Notes: generated by a model from the letters alone, not told the origin. DNA of 64,000 nt from Nocardioides sp. zg-1228 (GCF_017086465.1 NZ_CP070961.1:3990876-4054875); one strand, 5' to 3'. Shown: positions 50,390-59,328, counted from the first letter of the stretch. Numbers and translations are program-made.

Positions 50390-52417
50390 GTGGCTGCGTC
50401 GATGCAGGCCGGTGACGTCCTCGCCGGGCGCTACCGCCTCGACGACCTCCTGGCCGAGTCGGGTGCCGGCCGGTTCTGGCGGGCCCACGACCTCGTGCTG
50501 CACCGCCCGGTCGCCGTCCACATCCTCGGCCGCGACGACGACCGCGCCCAGCCGCTCCTCGAGGCGGCGCGGCGCACCGGCCCGGTCATCGACCGGCGGC
50601 TGCTGCGGGTGCTCGACGCCGAGGAGGCCGACGGCCGCTGCTTCGTGGTCAACGAGTGGGGCCAGGGCGACTCCCTCGACATCCTGCTCACCCGCGAGGG
50701 GCCGATCGCCCCCCGCCGCGCCGCCTGGCTCGTCGCCGAGGTGGCCGACAGCCTCGTCGGGGCGCACGAGGCGGGGCTCGCCCACGGCTGCCTGACCCCC
50801 GAGCACGTGCTGGTCGACCAGCACGGCCAGGTACGCATCATCGGCTTCGGCGTCGAGGCCGCCCTGCGCGGCCTCCCGCCCGGTCGGGCGCAGGTCGACG
50901 ACGTCGACCTGGTGGGGCTGCTCTACTGCGCGCTCACCGGCAAGTGGGCCGGGGTCTCCCCCTCCGCCCTGCCTCCCGCACCCGAGGTGCACGGGCGGGT
51001 GCTGCGCCCACGGCGGGTCCGCGCCGGCATCCCGCGGATGCTCGACGCGCTCTGCGACCAGGTGCTCAACCCCCAGCGCGAGGACGCCCCGCCGCCCTCG
51101 GCCCGCACCGTGCGCGACCTGCTCCTCGAGCACGTCGGGGAGACGACCGGCACCCACGTGCCCGCCCACCCCCTCCACGCCGTGCTTCCCATCGCCACCT
51201 CGTCGCCGCCCACCGTCTCCGGCGCGCCGCCCACCCCCGTCCTGGCCCCCGACCTGGCCCCCGACCTGGCCCCCGACCTGGCCCCCGGGGCCGCCACCCA
51301 CACCGCCACCGAGGTCGAGGACGGCACCCGCACCGACGTCGAGCTGGTGGTCCCGTCCGGCTCGGACCCCGACACCGAGGTCGCCCCCCGGGTCGGTCCC
51401 GCGGCCGACGCCGACCCCGGGTCGCCGCCTGCCGACGCGTCGGCGCCCGCTCCCGCTCCCGCTCCCGCTCCGTCGGTGACCGACCTGCCCACCGAGGCCG
51501 GGATGCCGGTGTTCCACGACGACGACGAGGTCGACTGGCTGCGTGCGCGCGCGGAGCGGCCCGCGCCGCCGCCGCCGCTCGACGAGCCGGAGCCCAAGCC
51601 GCTCTTCGCCCCCGACCCGCCCGACGGTCAGCCCGTACGCCGCCCGCGCCCCGGCAGCCGGGCCGTCACCGACTCGTCCTACTGGCCGTGGGACTCGGGC
51701 CCCAACACCGACTCCGGCGTACGTCCGCTCGGGCGCGACACCGGGTCGTGGGCCTCCGGGTCGTGGTCGGACGACCGCTGGGACACCGGCGACGCCGACG
51801 ACACCGGCGACCAGGTGCCCGGACGCCGCTGGATCCGGCTCGCGCTGATCATGGGCATCTGCCTGCTCGTGGGGGTGGCCGCCGTCGCCGTCTACCAGCT
51901 CGGGCTCAAGCCGCCCACGCCCGGCTCCGGCGACGAGCCGACCGCCACGGCCAGCCCCAGCGTGGCCGAGCCGACGGCCTTCGCCGACCTGAGTGCCGTC
52001 GACTTCGACCCGCAGGGCGCCGCCCCGCAGGAGGAGAACCCCGACTCGGTGCCCAACGTCCTCGACGGCGACCCGGCCACCTCGTGGTCGACCTCGACCT
52101 ACGAGCAGAACTTCGGCCCGGCCGGCCTCAAGACCGGGGTCGGCCTCGTCGTCGACCTCGGCGCCACCAAGGCGGTGCGCCGGGTGGTCGTCTCCACCAC
52201 CGGCGGACAGACCTCGCTCGCCGCCTACGTCACCTCCGAGCCGCCCACCGGCGTCGCCGAGCTCACCCCGGTCGGCACCGCCTCCGGCACCGGCGACCTG
52301 ACGGTCGACCTCGACGAGGCGGTGTCCGGGCGCTACGTCACGGTCTGGCTCACCCTGCTGCCCCAGGTCGACGACGGCTTCCGCGGCACGATCACCGAGG
52401 TGCAGGTGCTCGGGTGA
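50390..52417 (+). CDS. MurJ-associated pseudokinase with extracellular discoidin-like domain
   Basis: A 675-residue membrane protein. Residues about 12-265 have a protein-kinase fold, but the catalytic residues are gone: VAVHILG in place of VAIK, HGCLTPEHVL in place of HRDLKPEN, and IIGFGV in place of DFG. A long Pro/Ala/Asp linker follows. One membrane segment (about 483-505) leads to an extracytoplasmic F5/8-type beta domain (about 530-675, FADLSAVDFDPQG, VPNVLDGDPATSWSTSTY). It corresponds to the C-terminal half of mycobacterial MurJ, whose pseudokinase binds a forkhead protein when phosphorylated by PknB. It overlaps sigM by GTGA. Confidence 0.85.
   Translation: MAASMQAGDVLAGRYRLDDLLAESGAGRFWRAHDLVLHRPVAVHILGRDDDRAQPLLEAARRTGPVIDRRLLRVLDAEEADGRCFVVNEWGQGDSLDILLTREGPIAPRRAAWLVAEVADSLVGAHEAGLAHGCLTPEHVLVDQHGQVRIIGFGVEAALRGLPPGRAQVDDVDLVGLLYCALTGKWAGVSPSALPPAPEVHGRVLRPRRVRAGIPRMLDALCDQVLNPQREDAPPPSARTVRDLLLEHVGETTGTHVPAHPLHAVLPIATSSPPTVSGAPPTPVLAPDLAPDLAPDLAPGAATHTATEVEDGTRTDVELVVPSGSDPDTEVAPRVGPAADADPGSPPADASAPAPAPAPAPSVTDLPTEAGMPVFHDDDEVDWLRARAERPAPPPPLDEPEPKPLFAPDPPDGQPVRRPRPGSRAVTDSSYWPWDSGPNTDSGVRPLGRDTGSWASGSWSDDRWDTGDADDTGDQVPGRRWIRLALIMGICLLVGVAAVAVYQLGLKPPTPGSGDEPTATASPSVAEPTAFADLSAVDFDPQGAAPQEENPDSVPNVLDGDPATSWSTSTYEQNFGPAGLKTGVGLVVDLGATKAVRRVVVSTTGGQTSLAAYVTSEPPTGVAELTPVGTASGTGDLTVDLDEAVSGRYVTVWLTLLPQVDDGFRGTITEVQVLG
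51241..51288 (+). repeat. 12-nt tandem repeat in the pseudokinase linker
   Basis: Four in-frame copies of a GACCTGGCCCCC-like unit encode LAPD repeats between the kinase-like domain and the membrane segment. Confidence 0.7.
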
Positions 52418-53082
52418 GCACCGCCGCGAGCGACGAGCGCTCCGACCAGGCGCTGCTGCAGGCCCACGTCGACGGCGACGCGGAGGCGTTCGGCGTGCTG
52501 TTCGCCCGCCACCGCGACCGCCTGTGGGCGGTCGCGCTGCGCACGATGGGCAACCCCGAGGACGCTGCCGACGGACTCCAGGACGCCATGATCGCGGCGT
52601 TCCGTCGCGCCGGCTCCTACCGCGGTGAGGCCGCCGTCACGACCTGGCTGCACCGGGTCGTGGTCAACGCGTGCCTCGACCGCATCCGGTCGGCGCGGAT
52701 CCGGCGCCTCGAGGCGCTGCCCGACGACGTCGAGGACCGCGGCACCGTGGTGGCCACCGCGGTGCGCGACGACCGGCCCGACGAGGTCGCCGTCGACTCC
52801 GAGCGCCGTCGGCGCGTGCTCGACGCGCTCGCGACCCTGCCCGCCGAGCAGCGCGCCGCGCTCGTGCTGGTCGACATGGAGGGCTACCCCGTCGCGGAGG
52901 TGGCCCGGATGCTCGGGTGCGCGGAGGGCACGGTGAAGTCCCGCTGCTCGCGCGGACGCACCAAGCTGGCCGGGATCCTCGCCGACCTCCAGCACCCCGC
53001 CGGTGACCCGCCCCACGGGAACCCGCCGCCCGACGGTCCCGTCCAACCGAGCGTGCGGCCGCGGGGACCGCCCGCGCCCTGA
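52414..53082 (+). CDS. sigM: ECF sigma factor SigM
   Basis: A 222-residue ECF sigma factor. Region 2 is AFGVLFARHRDRLWAVALRTMGNPEDAADGLQDAMIAAF and region 4 is LPAEQRAALVLVDMEGYPVAEVARMLGCAEGTVKSRCSRGR, quoted here as family-typical segments: RHRDRLWAVALRT and GCAEGTVKSRCSRGR. The proline-rich end is an extra tail. It is coupled to the pseudokinase gene by GTGA and followed by a membrane protein placed as its anti-sigma factor. The order matches sigM of mycobacteria. Confidence 0.9.
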   Translation: MSTAASDERSDQALLQAHVDGDAEAFGVLFARHRDRLWAVALRTMGNPEDAADGLQDAMIAAFRRAGSYRGEAAVTTWLHRVVVNACLDRIRSARIRRLEALPDDVEDRGTVVATAVRDDRPDEVAVDSERRRRVLDALATLPAEQRAALVLVDMEGYPVAEVARMLGCAEGTVKSRCSRGRTKLAGILADLQHPAGDPPHGNPPPDGPVQPSVRPRGPPAP

Positions 53083-53171
53083 CCCCGTTCTCCGATCCCG
53101 ACCCTGGTCCGTGACCGGGTCGCCTGACCCCGACCGTGACCACGCCGCGCCGCCCGAGGAGGTGAGCCCCG

Positions 53172-53918
53172 ATGCCCGATCCCTCCGGGCTGCCACCCGA
53201 GCAGGAGGCCGTACGCCGTCTCCTCGCCGACGCGCGTCACGACGAGTCCACGCCTCCCGAGGTCGTCGCGCGCCTCGACGACACCCTGGCCTCGCTCGTC
53301 GCCGAGCGCGGTGCGGACGCGACGGCGTCGTCGTCGCCCGGGAGGATCGTCGACATCGGCTCGCGCCGGCGGCGCCGCGCCGGGATCGGGCTGCTGGCCG
53401 CCGCGTCGGTCGTGGTCGCCGGGGTCGCGATCGGCCAGGCCCTCCCCCGTGTCGGCTCCGACGACGCCAGCGCCGGGTCCTCCTCCGAGAGCTCGATCGC
53501 CGGGGCCCCCGCGCCGAGCCGCGACCCGAGCGCCCGCGACAGTGCCGGTGGCAGTGCCGACGACGGGGCCGACGACGGGGCCGGTGCGGCCGAGTCCGCG
53601 CCGGAGTCGCTCAAGAGCGGCGGTGCGACGGCGTTCGCGGGTCGTCCCACTCTCGCCTCAGCGGACTCCCGCCTCGACGACGAGCTGTTGGCGCTGCGCC
53701 CGCAGGCCTCCGCCCGGCACCGGGTGGTCGGCTCGCCCGACGCCGTCGACGGCTGCGACCTGCCGGACCTGGGCCGTGGGCGCCGCCTGCTCGTCGAGGT
53801 CGACGGCCAGCCCGGCGTGGTGGTGTTCCGTCGCCCCGACGGCGCTGCCCAGCAGGCCGAGGTCTACGTGTGCGGGATCACCGACCCGGTGCGCACCCTC
53901 ACGCTGCCCGCGCCCTGA
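53172..53918 (+). CDS. Putative anti-sigma-M membrane protein
   Basis: A 248-residue protein. A cytoplasmic N-terminal part (about residues 1-65, EQEAVRRLLADARHDESTPP) is followed by one membrane segment (about 72-92, AGIGLLAAASVVVAGVAIGQ), a Ser/Asp/Gly-rich linker and an extracytoplasmic domain with two Cys (GCDLPDLG, VYVCGITD). There is no zinc-binding HXXXCXXC motif. Its place between sigM and trxB matches the anti-SigM gene of mycobacteria, so the role is inferred from context and topology. Confidence 0.72.
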   Translation: MPDPSGLPPEQEAVRRLLADARHDESTPPEVVARLDDTLASLVAERGADATASSSPGRIVDIGSRRRRRAGIGLLAAASVVVAGVAIGQALPRVGSDDASAGSSSESSIAGAPAPSRDPSARDSAGGSADDGADDGAGAAESAPESLKSGGATAFAGRPTLASADSRLDDELLALRPQASARHRVVGSPDAVDGCDLPDLGRGRRLLVEVDGQPGVVVFRRPDGAAQQAEVYVCGITDPVRTLTLPAP

Positions 53919-53933
53919 GCGCCCCTCCGCTGC

Positions 53934-53960
53934 GGAACAACACTCCCCTACGATCCGTTG
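53934..53960 (+). promoter_or_regulatory. SigR/SigH-type promoter of trxBA
   Basis: GGAAC (53934-53938), an 18-bp spacer, then GTTG (53957-53960) match the disulfide-stress ECF promoter consensus (GGAA-N18-GTT) known for trxBA in Streptomyces and mycobacteria. TACGAT (53949-53954) could in addition serve as a housekeeping -10 box. Confidence 0.65.
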
Positions 53961-54014
53961 AGGATGGCGTACCGCCCACCCCCCAGTCGATCCCGCAGGA
54001 GTCACTGACCACTC

Positions 54015-55034
54015 ATGAGCACCAGCACCGAGACGCGCAACGTCATCATCATCGGCTCGGGCCCCTCGGGCTACACCGCCGCCGTCTACGCGGCCCGCGC
54101 CTCGCTCAACCCGCTCGTCCTCGAGGGCTCGGTCACCGCCGGTGGCGCGCTGATGAACACCACGGAGGTGGAGAACTTCCCCGGCTTCCGCGACGGCATC
54201 ATGGGTCCGGCGCTGATGGACGAGATGCGCGCCCAGGCCGAGCGGTTCGGCGCCGAGCTGGTCTCCGACGACGTCGTCGAGGTCGACCTCACCGGTGAGG
54301 TGAAGGTCGTGAAGACCGCCACTGAGACCTACACCGCGCGCGCGGTGATCCTCGCCACCGGCTCGGGCTACCGCAAGCTCGGACTGCCCAACGAGGAGGA
54401 GCTCTCCGGGCGCGGCGTGTCGTGGTGCGCGACCTGCGACGGCTTCTTCTTCCGCGAGCAGCACATCGCGGTGGTCGGCGGTGGCGACTCGGCCATCGAG
54501 GAGGCGACCTTCCTGACCCGCTTCGGCTCCAAGGTCTCGCTGATCGTGCGCCGCGACGAGCTGCGCGCCTCCAAGATCATGCAGGAGCGGGCGTTCGCCG
54601 ACCCCAAGCTCGAGATCGAGTGGAACTCGGTCGTGGAGAGCATCAACGGCAGCGACCGTCTCGAGTCGATCACCCTCAAGGACACCGTCACCGGCGAGAC
54701 CCGCGAGCTGCCCGCCACCGGGCTGTTCATCGCGATCGGCCACGACCCGCGCTCGGAGCTGCTCACCGGGCAGGTCGACCTCGACGGCGACGGCTACGTG
54801 CTGGTCCGGCACCCCTCCACGGCCACCAACCTGCCCGGGGTGTTCGCCGCCGGCGACCTGGTCGACCACCACTACCGCCAGGCGATCACCGCCGCCGGCA
54901 CCGGCTGCTCGGCCGCGCTCGACGCCGAGCGCTACCTCGCCGAGCTCGACCACACCGGGGCGACGGCCCGCCAGGCCCAGGACGACGTCGCGATGGACGC
55001 GCTCACCGACCAGGTGCAGACCGCCGGCCTCTGA
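54015..55034 (+). CDS. trxB: Thioredoxin reductase
   Basis: A 339-residue flavoprotein. The FAD site is [19 protein letters not shown], the redox centre is [10 protein letters not shown] (about residue 140), the NADPH site is [20 protein letters not shown], and [21 protein letters not shown] closes the FAD domain. It reduces thioredoxin encoded 88 bp downstream. A disulfide-stress promoter precedes it. GGAG lies 13 nt before the ATG, a wide spacing. Confidence 0.95.
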   Translation: MSTSTETRNVIIIGSGPSGYTAAVYAARASLNPLVLEGSVTAGGALMNTTEVENFPGFRDGIMGPALMDEMRAQAERFGAELVSDDVVEVDLTGEVKVVKTATETYTARAVILATGSGYRKLGLPNEEELSGRGVSWCATCDGFFFREQHIAVVGGGDSAIEEATFLTRFGSKVSLIVRRDELRASKIMQERAFADPKLEIEWNSVVESINGSDRLESITLKDTVTGETRELPATGLFIAIGHDPRSELLTGQVDLDGDGYVLVRHPSTATNLPGVFAAGDLVDHHYRQAITAAGTGCSAALDAERYLAELDHTGATARQAQDDVAMDALTDQVQTAGL

Positions 55035-55122
55035 GGCGCGCCCGGGAACATCTGCCCCCGACCCCGTGTTGGGACAGCACTGACTTCCGTCGCATCAACA
55101 GCATCGAGAGAGAGGCACACCC

Positions 55123-55446
55123 GTGGGCAACATCGCCGCCGTGACCGACGCCGAGTTCGAGGCGCAGGTCCTGAAGTCTGACAAGCCGGTCCTCGTGGAC
55201 TTCTGGGCCGAGTGGTGCGGCCCGTGCCGCCAGGTCGCCCCGATCCTCGACGAGCTCAACGCCGAGCACGGCGACAAGCTCACGTTCCTCAAGATGAACG
55301 TCGACGAGAACCCCGTGACGCCGTCGTCCTACCGGGTCACCGGCATCCCGACGATCAACGTCTACCAGGGCGGCGAGGTCGTGAAGTCCATCGTGGGCGC
55401 CAAGCCCAAGGCCGCGCTGCTCAAGGAGCTCGACGGCATCATCTGA
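55123..55446 (+). CDS. trxA: Thioredoxin
   Basis: A 107-residue thioredoxin with the active site WAEWCGPCRQVAP (about residues 29-41) and the cis-Pro segment TGIPTINVYQGGE. GTG start with GAGAGAGG upstream. It is the electron carrier for the TrxB encoded upstream. Confidence 0.96.
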   Translation: MGNIAAVTDAEFEAQVLKSDKPVLVDFWAEWCGPCRQVAPILDELNAEHGDKLTFLKMNVDENPVTPSSYRVTGIPTINVYQGGEVVKSIVGAKPKAALLKELDGII

Positions 55447-55455
55447 GCCCCACCT

Positions 55456-56100
55456 CTAGTCGCGCGAGGCGACCCGCACCGATCCGATCGGGCGGGTCGC
55501 CTTCTGCGTGGGGCGCACCACCCCCCAGACCTTCTCGAGGGCGAGCTCGACCTCGTCCTTCCAGCTCAGCGTCGTGCGCAGGTCCATCCGCAGCCGCGGC
55601 GTCGTCGGGTGCGCCCGCTGGACGGTGAAGCCCACCCGGCCGAGGAAGTCTGCCGGCAGCACGCACCCGACGGTGTGCCCCCGCGTGTCGCCGTAGGCCT
55701 CGATGGTGGTGTGACCTCGCTCGACCAGGTCGGCGGCCATCGACTGGACCAGCAGGCGTCCGAGTCCGCTGCGCCGCAGGGACGGCTCGACCCAGGCGGT
55801 GGCCGCGATGATCGCGTCGGGCGAGCCCGGGGCGGTCGGCAGGGCCGCGGCACCGGGCAGCCGCGGCACCGGGGCGTAGACGATGTGCCCGACCGTACGA
55901 CCGTCGATGCGCACCACCCGCCCGCACGGACCCCACTCGCGTGTCACCGACGCGAGCCAGCGCTCCTTCTCGGCGATCCGGTCGGCGTCGTCGAGGCGCG
56001 AGCGCTCGACCGGGGTGAGCTCCCAGAACACGCACGAACGCACCGGGTCGGCCAGCTCTCGGAGGTGGTCGAGCGTCAGGTACGCGGTCTTGCGGGACAC
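55456..56100 (-). CDS. GNAT-family N-acetyltransferase
   Basis: A 214-residue GNAT protein. The acetyl-CoA site reads WVEPSLRRSGLGRLLVQSMAADLVERG (RxxGxG/A form). The earlier strands include GRVVRIDGRTVGHIVYAPV. The substrate is unknown. The GTG start has TAGCAT (minus strand, 56107-56112) 6 nt upstream and no ribosome site, so it is probably leaderless. The last codons overlap the trxA terminator hairpin. Confidence 0.82.
   Translation of the reverse strand: MSRKTAYLTLDHLRELADPVRSCVFWELTPVERSRLDDADRIAEKERWLASVTREWGPCGRVVRIDGRTVGHIVYAPVPRLPGAAALPTAPGSPDAIIAATAWVEPSLRRSGLGRLLVQSMAADLVERGHTTIEAYGDTRGHTVGCVLPADFLGRVGFTVQRAHPTTPRLRMDLRTTLSWKDEVELALEKVWGVVRPTQKATRPIGSVRVASRD
55467..55502. terminator. 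trxA terminator inside the end of the acetyltransferase gene
   Basis: AGGCGACCCGC (55467-55477) pairs perfectly with 55492-55502, and the enclosed CCGAT-CCG-ATCGG adds five more base pairs, giving a long hairpin followed by TTCTG. It lies 21 bp after the trxA stop but within the last codons of the convergent gene. Confidence 0.75.
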
Positions 56101-56106
56101 GTCTCG

Positions 56107-56112
56107 ATGCTA
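56107..56112 (-). promoter_or_regulatory. -10 box of a probable leaderless transcript (GNAT gene)
   Basis: On the minus strand TAGCAT ends 6 nt before the GTG at 56100, identical in sequence and spacing to the box in front of the DUF6049 gene. Confidence 0.55.
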
Positions 56113-56141
56113 GACCGCGACCGCGCCTGAGAGGATGAGGC

Positions 56142-57356
56142 GTGCGCCCGATCCGACAGAGCAAGAAGCTGCAAGGTGTCCGCTACGACGTCCGCGGCCC
56201 GATCCTGCTGGAGGCGCAGCGGCTCGAGGCCGAGGGCCACCGGATCCTCAAGCTCAACATCGGCAACACCGCCCCGTTCGGGTTCGAGGCGCCCGAGCAG
56301 ATCCTCGCCGACATGATCCACCACCTGCCCCAGTCGCAGGGCTACGCCGACAGCCAGGGCATCTGGTCGGCGCGCACCGCCGTCATGCACTACTACCAGT
56401 CGCGCGGGCTGCGCGACGTGGGCGTCGAGGACGTCTTCATCGGCAACGGCGTGTCCGAGCTGATCTCGATGGTGCTCCAGGCGTTCGTCGACGACGGCAA
56501 CGAGATCCTCGTGCCGGCCCCCGACTACCCGCTGTGGACGGGCGCCGTGACGCTCGCCGGTGGCGTCCCCGTGCACTACCGGTGCGACGAGGCCAACGAG
56601 TGGAACCCCGACCTCGCCGACATCGAGGCCAGGATCACCGAGAACACCCACGCCATCGTCATCATCAACCCCAACAACCCCACGGGCGCCGTCTACAGCG
56701 CGGAGACCGTCAAGGCCCTCGTCGACATCGCGCGGCGCCACCAGCTCGTCGTGATGGCCGACGAGATCTACGAGAAGATCCTGTTCGAGGACGCCCAGCA
56801 CCACCACGCGGCGACCTACGGCGGCAACGACGTGCTGTGCCTGACGTTCTCGGGGCTGTCCAAGGCCTACCGGGTGTGCGGCTACCGCGCCGGCTGGGTG
56901 ATGATCTCGGGGCCCAAGGAGATCGCGACCGACTTCCTCGAGGGGCTCACGCTCATCGCCAACATGCGCATGTGCGGCAACGTGCCCGCCCAGCACGCCA
57001 TCCAGACCGCCCTGGGCGGCTACCAGTCCATCGAGGAGTTCATCGGCCCCGGAGGACGCTTCTACGAGCAGTCCATGCTCGCCCACCGGCTCCTCAACGA
57101 GATCCCCGGCGTCAGCAACGTCAAGCCGCGCGGGGCCCTCTACTGCTTCCCGCGGCTCGACCCGGCCGTCTACGCGGTCGATGACGACCAGGAGCTGGTG
57201 CTCGACCTACTGCGGGCCAAGAAGATCCTCGTCACGCACGGCACAGGGTTCAACTGGCCCGAGCCCGACCACTTCCGGCTGGTGACGCTGCCCGAGGCGT
57301 CGGTGCTCGAGGAGGCCATCGGGCGCATCGCCGACTTCCTCGCCACGCGACGCTGA
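56142..57356 (+). CDS. Alanine-type aminotransferase (fold type I)
   Basis: A 404-residue PLP aminotransferase. The cofactor sites are NPNNPTGAVYS (about residues 176-186), MADEIYEKILF and the Schiff-base lysine in SGLSKAYRVCGYRAGW (about residue 243). The N-terminus, RQSKKLQGVRYDVRGPI, is characteristic of AlaA-type glutamate-pyruvate aminotransferases. GTG start. It is divergent from the acetyltransferase gene. Confidence 0.88.
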   Translation: MRPIRQSKKLQGVRYDVRGPILLEAQRLEAEGHRILKLNIGNTAPFGFEAPEQILADMIHHLPQSQGYADSQGIWSARTAVMHYYQSRGLRDVGVEDVFIGNGVSELISMVLQAFVDDGNEILVPAPDYPLWTGAVTLAGGVPVHYRCDEANEWNPDLADIEARITENTHAIVIINPNNPTGAVYSAETVKALVDIARRHQLVVMADEIYEKILFEDAQHHHAATYGGNDVLCLTFSGLSKAYRVCGYRAGWVMISGPKEIATDFLEGLTLIANMRMCGNVPAQHAIQTALGGYQSIEEFIGPGGRFYEQSMLAHRLLNEIPGVSNVKPRGALYCFPRLDPAVYAVDDDQELVLDLLRAKKILVTHGTGFNWPEPDHFRLVTLPEASVLEEAIGRIADFLATRR

Positions 57357-57390
57357 TCACGAACGGTCGCCGCGCCGCTCGGGCGACCCC

Positions 57391-57396
57391 TAGGCT
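57391..57396 (+). promoter_or_regulatory. -10 box of a probable leaderless transcript (acyltransferase gene)
   Basis: TAGGCT ends 7 nt before the ATG at 57404, with no Shine-Dalgarno sequence between. Confidence 0.5.
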
Positions 57397-57403
57397 CCTC
57401 GCC

Positions 57404-58207
57404 ATGCGCGATGTGACCTACCCGCCGATCATCGTCACCGCCAAGACGGCCTTCCGCCTCCTCGGCCAGGACATCAGGCTCTGCGGCACCGACCACGTGC
57501 CCCGCGAGGGGGGCGTGCTGCTGGCGTTCAACCACGTCAGCTACCTCGACTTCATCTACGGCGGGCTCGCCGCCCACCCGTCGCGACGGCTGGTCCGGTT
57601 CATGGCCAAGCGCGAGATCTTCGACCACCGCATCGGCGGTCCGGTCATGCGCTCGATGCATCACGTCCGGGTCGACCGGGGCGAGGGCGTGGAGAGCTTC
57701 CACCAGGCCGTCGACCTGCTCCGCCGCGGGGAGGCGGTCGGGATCTTCCCCGAGGCCACCATCTCGCGCGCCATGGAGCTCAAGGAGTTCAAGACCGGTG
57801 CCGTCCGCATCGCCGCCGCGGCCGACGTTCTGCTCCTGCCCGTGATCCTGTGGGGCACCCAGCGGATGATGACCAAGGACCACCCGCGCGACTTCTCCCG
57901 CGGGCGCGCCATCTCGATCACCGTGGGCGAGCCCCTGCACTCGACGGGCGACGACCCGGTGGGTGAGACCGCGCAGCTCCACGACCGGATGTCCGAGCTG
58001 CTGCGCGAGACCATCGCCGCCCACCCGGCTGCGGAGCAGCCGCCGGGCTCGTGGTGGCTGCCCGCGTCGATGGGAGGCGGTGCCCCCACGCTCGAGCAGG
58101 CCGCGCGGCTCGACGCCGAGGAGAAGCGCGAGCGCGCCCGGCGCCGCGCCGAGAAGCGTGCCTCCACGCGGGCAGCGATGCCGGCAGACAAGCAGCCAGA
58201 GCGCTAG
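57404..58207 (+). CDS. plsC: 1-acyl-sn-glycerol-3-phosphate acyltransferase-like protein
   Basis: A 267-residue PlsC-type acyltransferase. The catalytic block is FNHVSYLDFIYGG (H-x4-D, about residues 45-51), followed by HVRVDRGEGVESF and the glycerol-phosphate-binding FPEATIS (about residues 117-123). A basic Arg/Glu-rich tail of about 40 residues ends it. It should transfer an acyl chain to lysophosphatidate or a related lipid at the membrane. Apparently leaderless. Confidence 0.85.
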   Translation: MRDVTYPPIIVTAKTAFRLLGQDIRLCGTDHVPREGGVLLAFNHVSYLDFIYGGLAAHPSRRLVRFMAKREIFDHRIGGPVMRSMHHVRVDRGEGVESFHQAVDLLRRGEAVGIFPEATISRAMELKEFKTGAVRIAAAADVLLLPVILWGTQRMMTKDHPRDFSRGRAISITVGEPLHSTGDDPVGETAQLHDRMSELLRETIAAHPAAEQPPGSWWLPASMGGGAPTLEQAARLDAEEKRERARRRAEKRASTRAAMPADKQPER

Positions 58208-58341
58208 ATCGATCTGTCGCTAGGTCGCCACATCGTTACATCGATTGAGCGACATGTCGCTTTGTCGACATTGGTCGACCGCCTGGTCGAGACCGCGCAC
58301 ACCGGCCCCGGATCGGACGTGGTGTGTCGGCCCGCCCACCG
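58208..58341. repeat. A+T-richer palindromic spacer between the acyltransferase and parB
   Basis: It holds several short palindromes: AGATCGATCT (58206-58215), AGCGACATGTCGCT (58248-58261, followed by TTTG) and repeated GTCGAC cores. The 14-bp palindrome is a plausible terminator for the acyltransferase gene. No gene is visible. Confidence 0.5.
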
Positions 58342-59328
58342 TCAGATCGGGCGGTCGTCCCGGTTGCGCGGGTCCATGATGTCGACGATCCGGCGCAGGT
58401 CGTCGAGGCTGGCGAACTCGACGGTGATCTTGCCCTTGGCCTTGCCGAGATCGACCTTGACGCGCGTCTCGAGCCGGTCGGAGAGCCGGTCGGCGAGCTC
58501 GCCGAGACCGGGCGCGACGGGCTTGTTGCGCCGCACCCGGGGGGCGGCCTCCTCGACACCGACCGACACGATCTCCTCGAGCCCGCGCACCGAGATGCCC
58601 TCGGCGGTGACCCGTGCAGCGAGCTTGTCCTGGAGCGCCGCGTCGTCGACCGAGAGGAGCGCGCGTGCGTGCCCGGCCGAGAGCACTCCCGCAGCGACGC
58701 GCCGCTGGACGGCGGGAGAGAGCTTGAGCAGCCGCAGGGTGTTGGAGATCTGCGGTCGCGAGCGACCGATGCGCTGGGCCAGCTCCTCGTGGGTGCAGCC
58801 GAAGTCCTCGAGCAGCTGACCGTAGGCCGCCGCCTCCTCGAGGGGGTTGAGCTGGGAGCGGTGGAGGTTCTCCAGCAGGGCGTCGCGGAGCATGTCCTCG
58901 TCGTCGGTCTCGCGCACGATCGCGGGGATCGTGTCGCGGCCGGCCTGCTGGGAGGCCCGCCACCGGCGTTCACCCATGATGAGCTCGTAGCTCTCCTCGC
59001 CCGTGCGCCGCACCACCACCGGCTGCAGGAGACCGACCTCACGGATGGAGTGCACCAGCTCGGCGAGTGCCTCCTCCTCGAAGACCTGCCGCGGCTGGCG
59101 GGCGTTGGGCCGCACCTGGGCGATCGGCAGCTCGGCGAAGTAGGCGCCCGCGCCGGGAGCAGCGGCGCCCGCGTCCGCGGCGGCCGGGACCGCGGCGGCC
59201 GGTCCGCCACGGTCGGACGACGGCGCAGCGGCGGCGTCGGGCGTCGAAGGAGCGGGCTGGCTGGGCGTCGTGGGGATCAGCGAGCCCAGGCCACGACCCA
59301 GCCCGCGGCGCGGTGCGTTGGCGCTCAT
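58342..59328 (-). CDS. parB: Chromosome-partitioning protein ParB
   Basis: A 328-residue ParB. It begins with the ParA-stimulating peptide [11 protein letters not shown]. The CTP-binding domain has [28 protein letters not shown] and [14 protein letters not shown]. The helix-turn-helix is [18 protein letters not shown], and the C-terminal dimer domain is [20 protein letters not shown]. It loads at parS, and three parS-like sites lie within 2 kb upstream. The start at 59328 is preceded by GAGG. Confidence 0.95.
   Translation of the reverse strand: MSANAPRRGLGRGLGSLIPTTPSQPAPSTPDAAAAPSSDRGGPAAAVPAAADAGAAAPGAGAYFAELPIAQVRPNARQPRQVFEEEALAELVHSIREVGLLQPVVVRRTGEESYELIMGERRWRASQQAGRDTIPAIVRETDDEDMLRDALLENLHRSQLNPLEEAAAYGQLLEDFGCTHEELAQRIGRSRPQISNTLRLLKLSPAVQRRVAAGVLSAGHARALLSVDDAALQDKLAARVTAEGISVRGLEEIVSVGVEEAAPRVRRNKPVAPGLGELADRLSDRLETRVKVDLGKAKGKITVEFASLDDLRRIVDIMDPRNRDDRPI

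Noticed and set aside
52414..53082. sigM considered as the source of the trxBA promoter specificity
   Set aside because: The promoter spacing and GTTG -10 fit SigR/SigH; SigM promoters in mycobacteria have a CGTC-type -10. Adjacency alone is not evidence.
58208..58341. Palindrome-rich spacer considered as a small transposable element
   Set aside because: No target-site duplication or terminal inverted repeats enclosing the stretch could be found.
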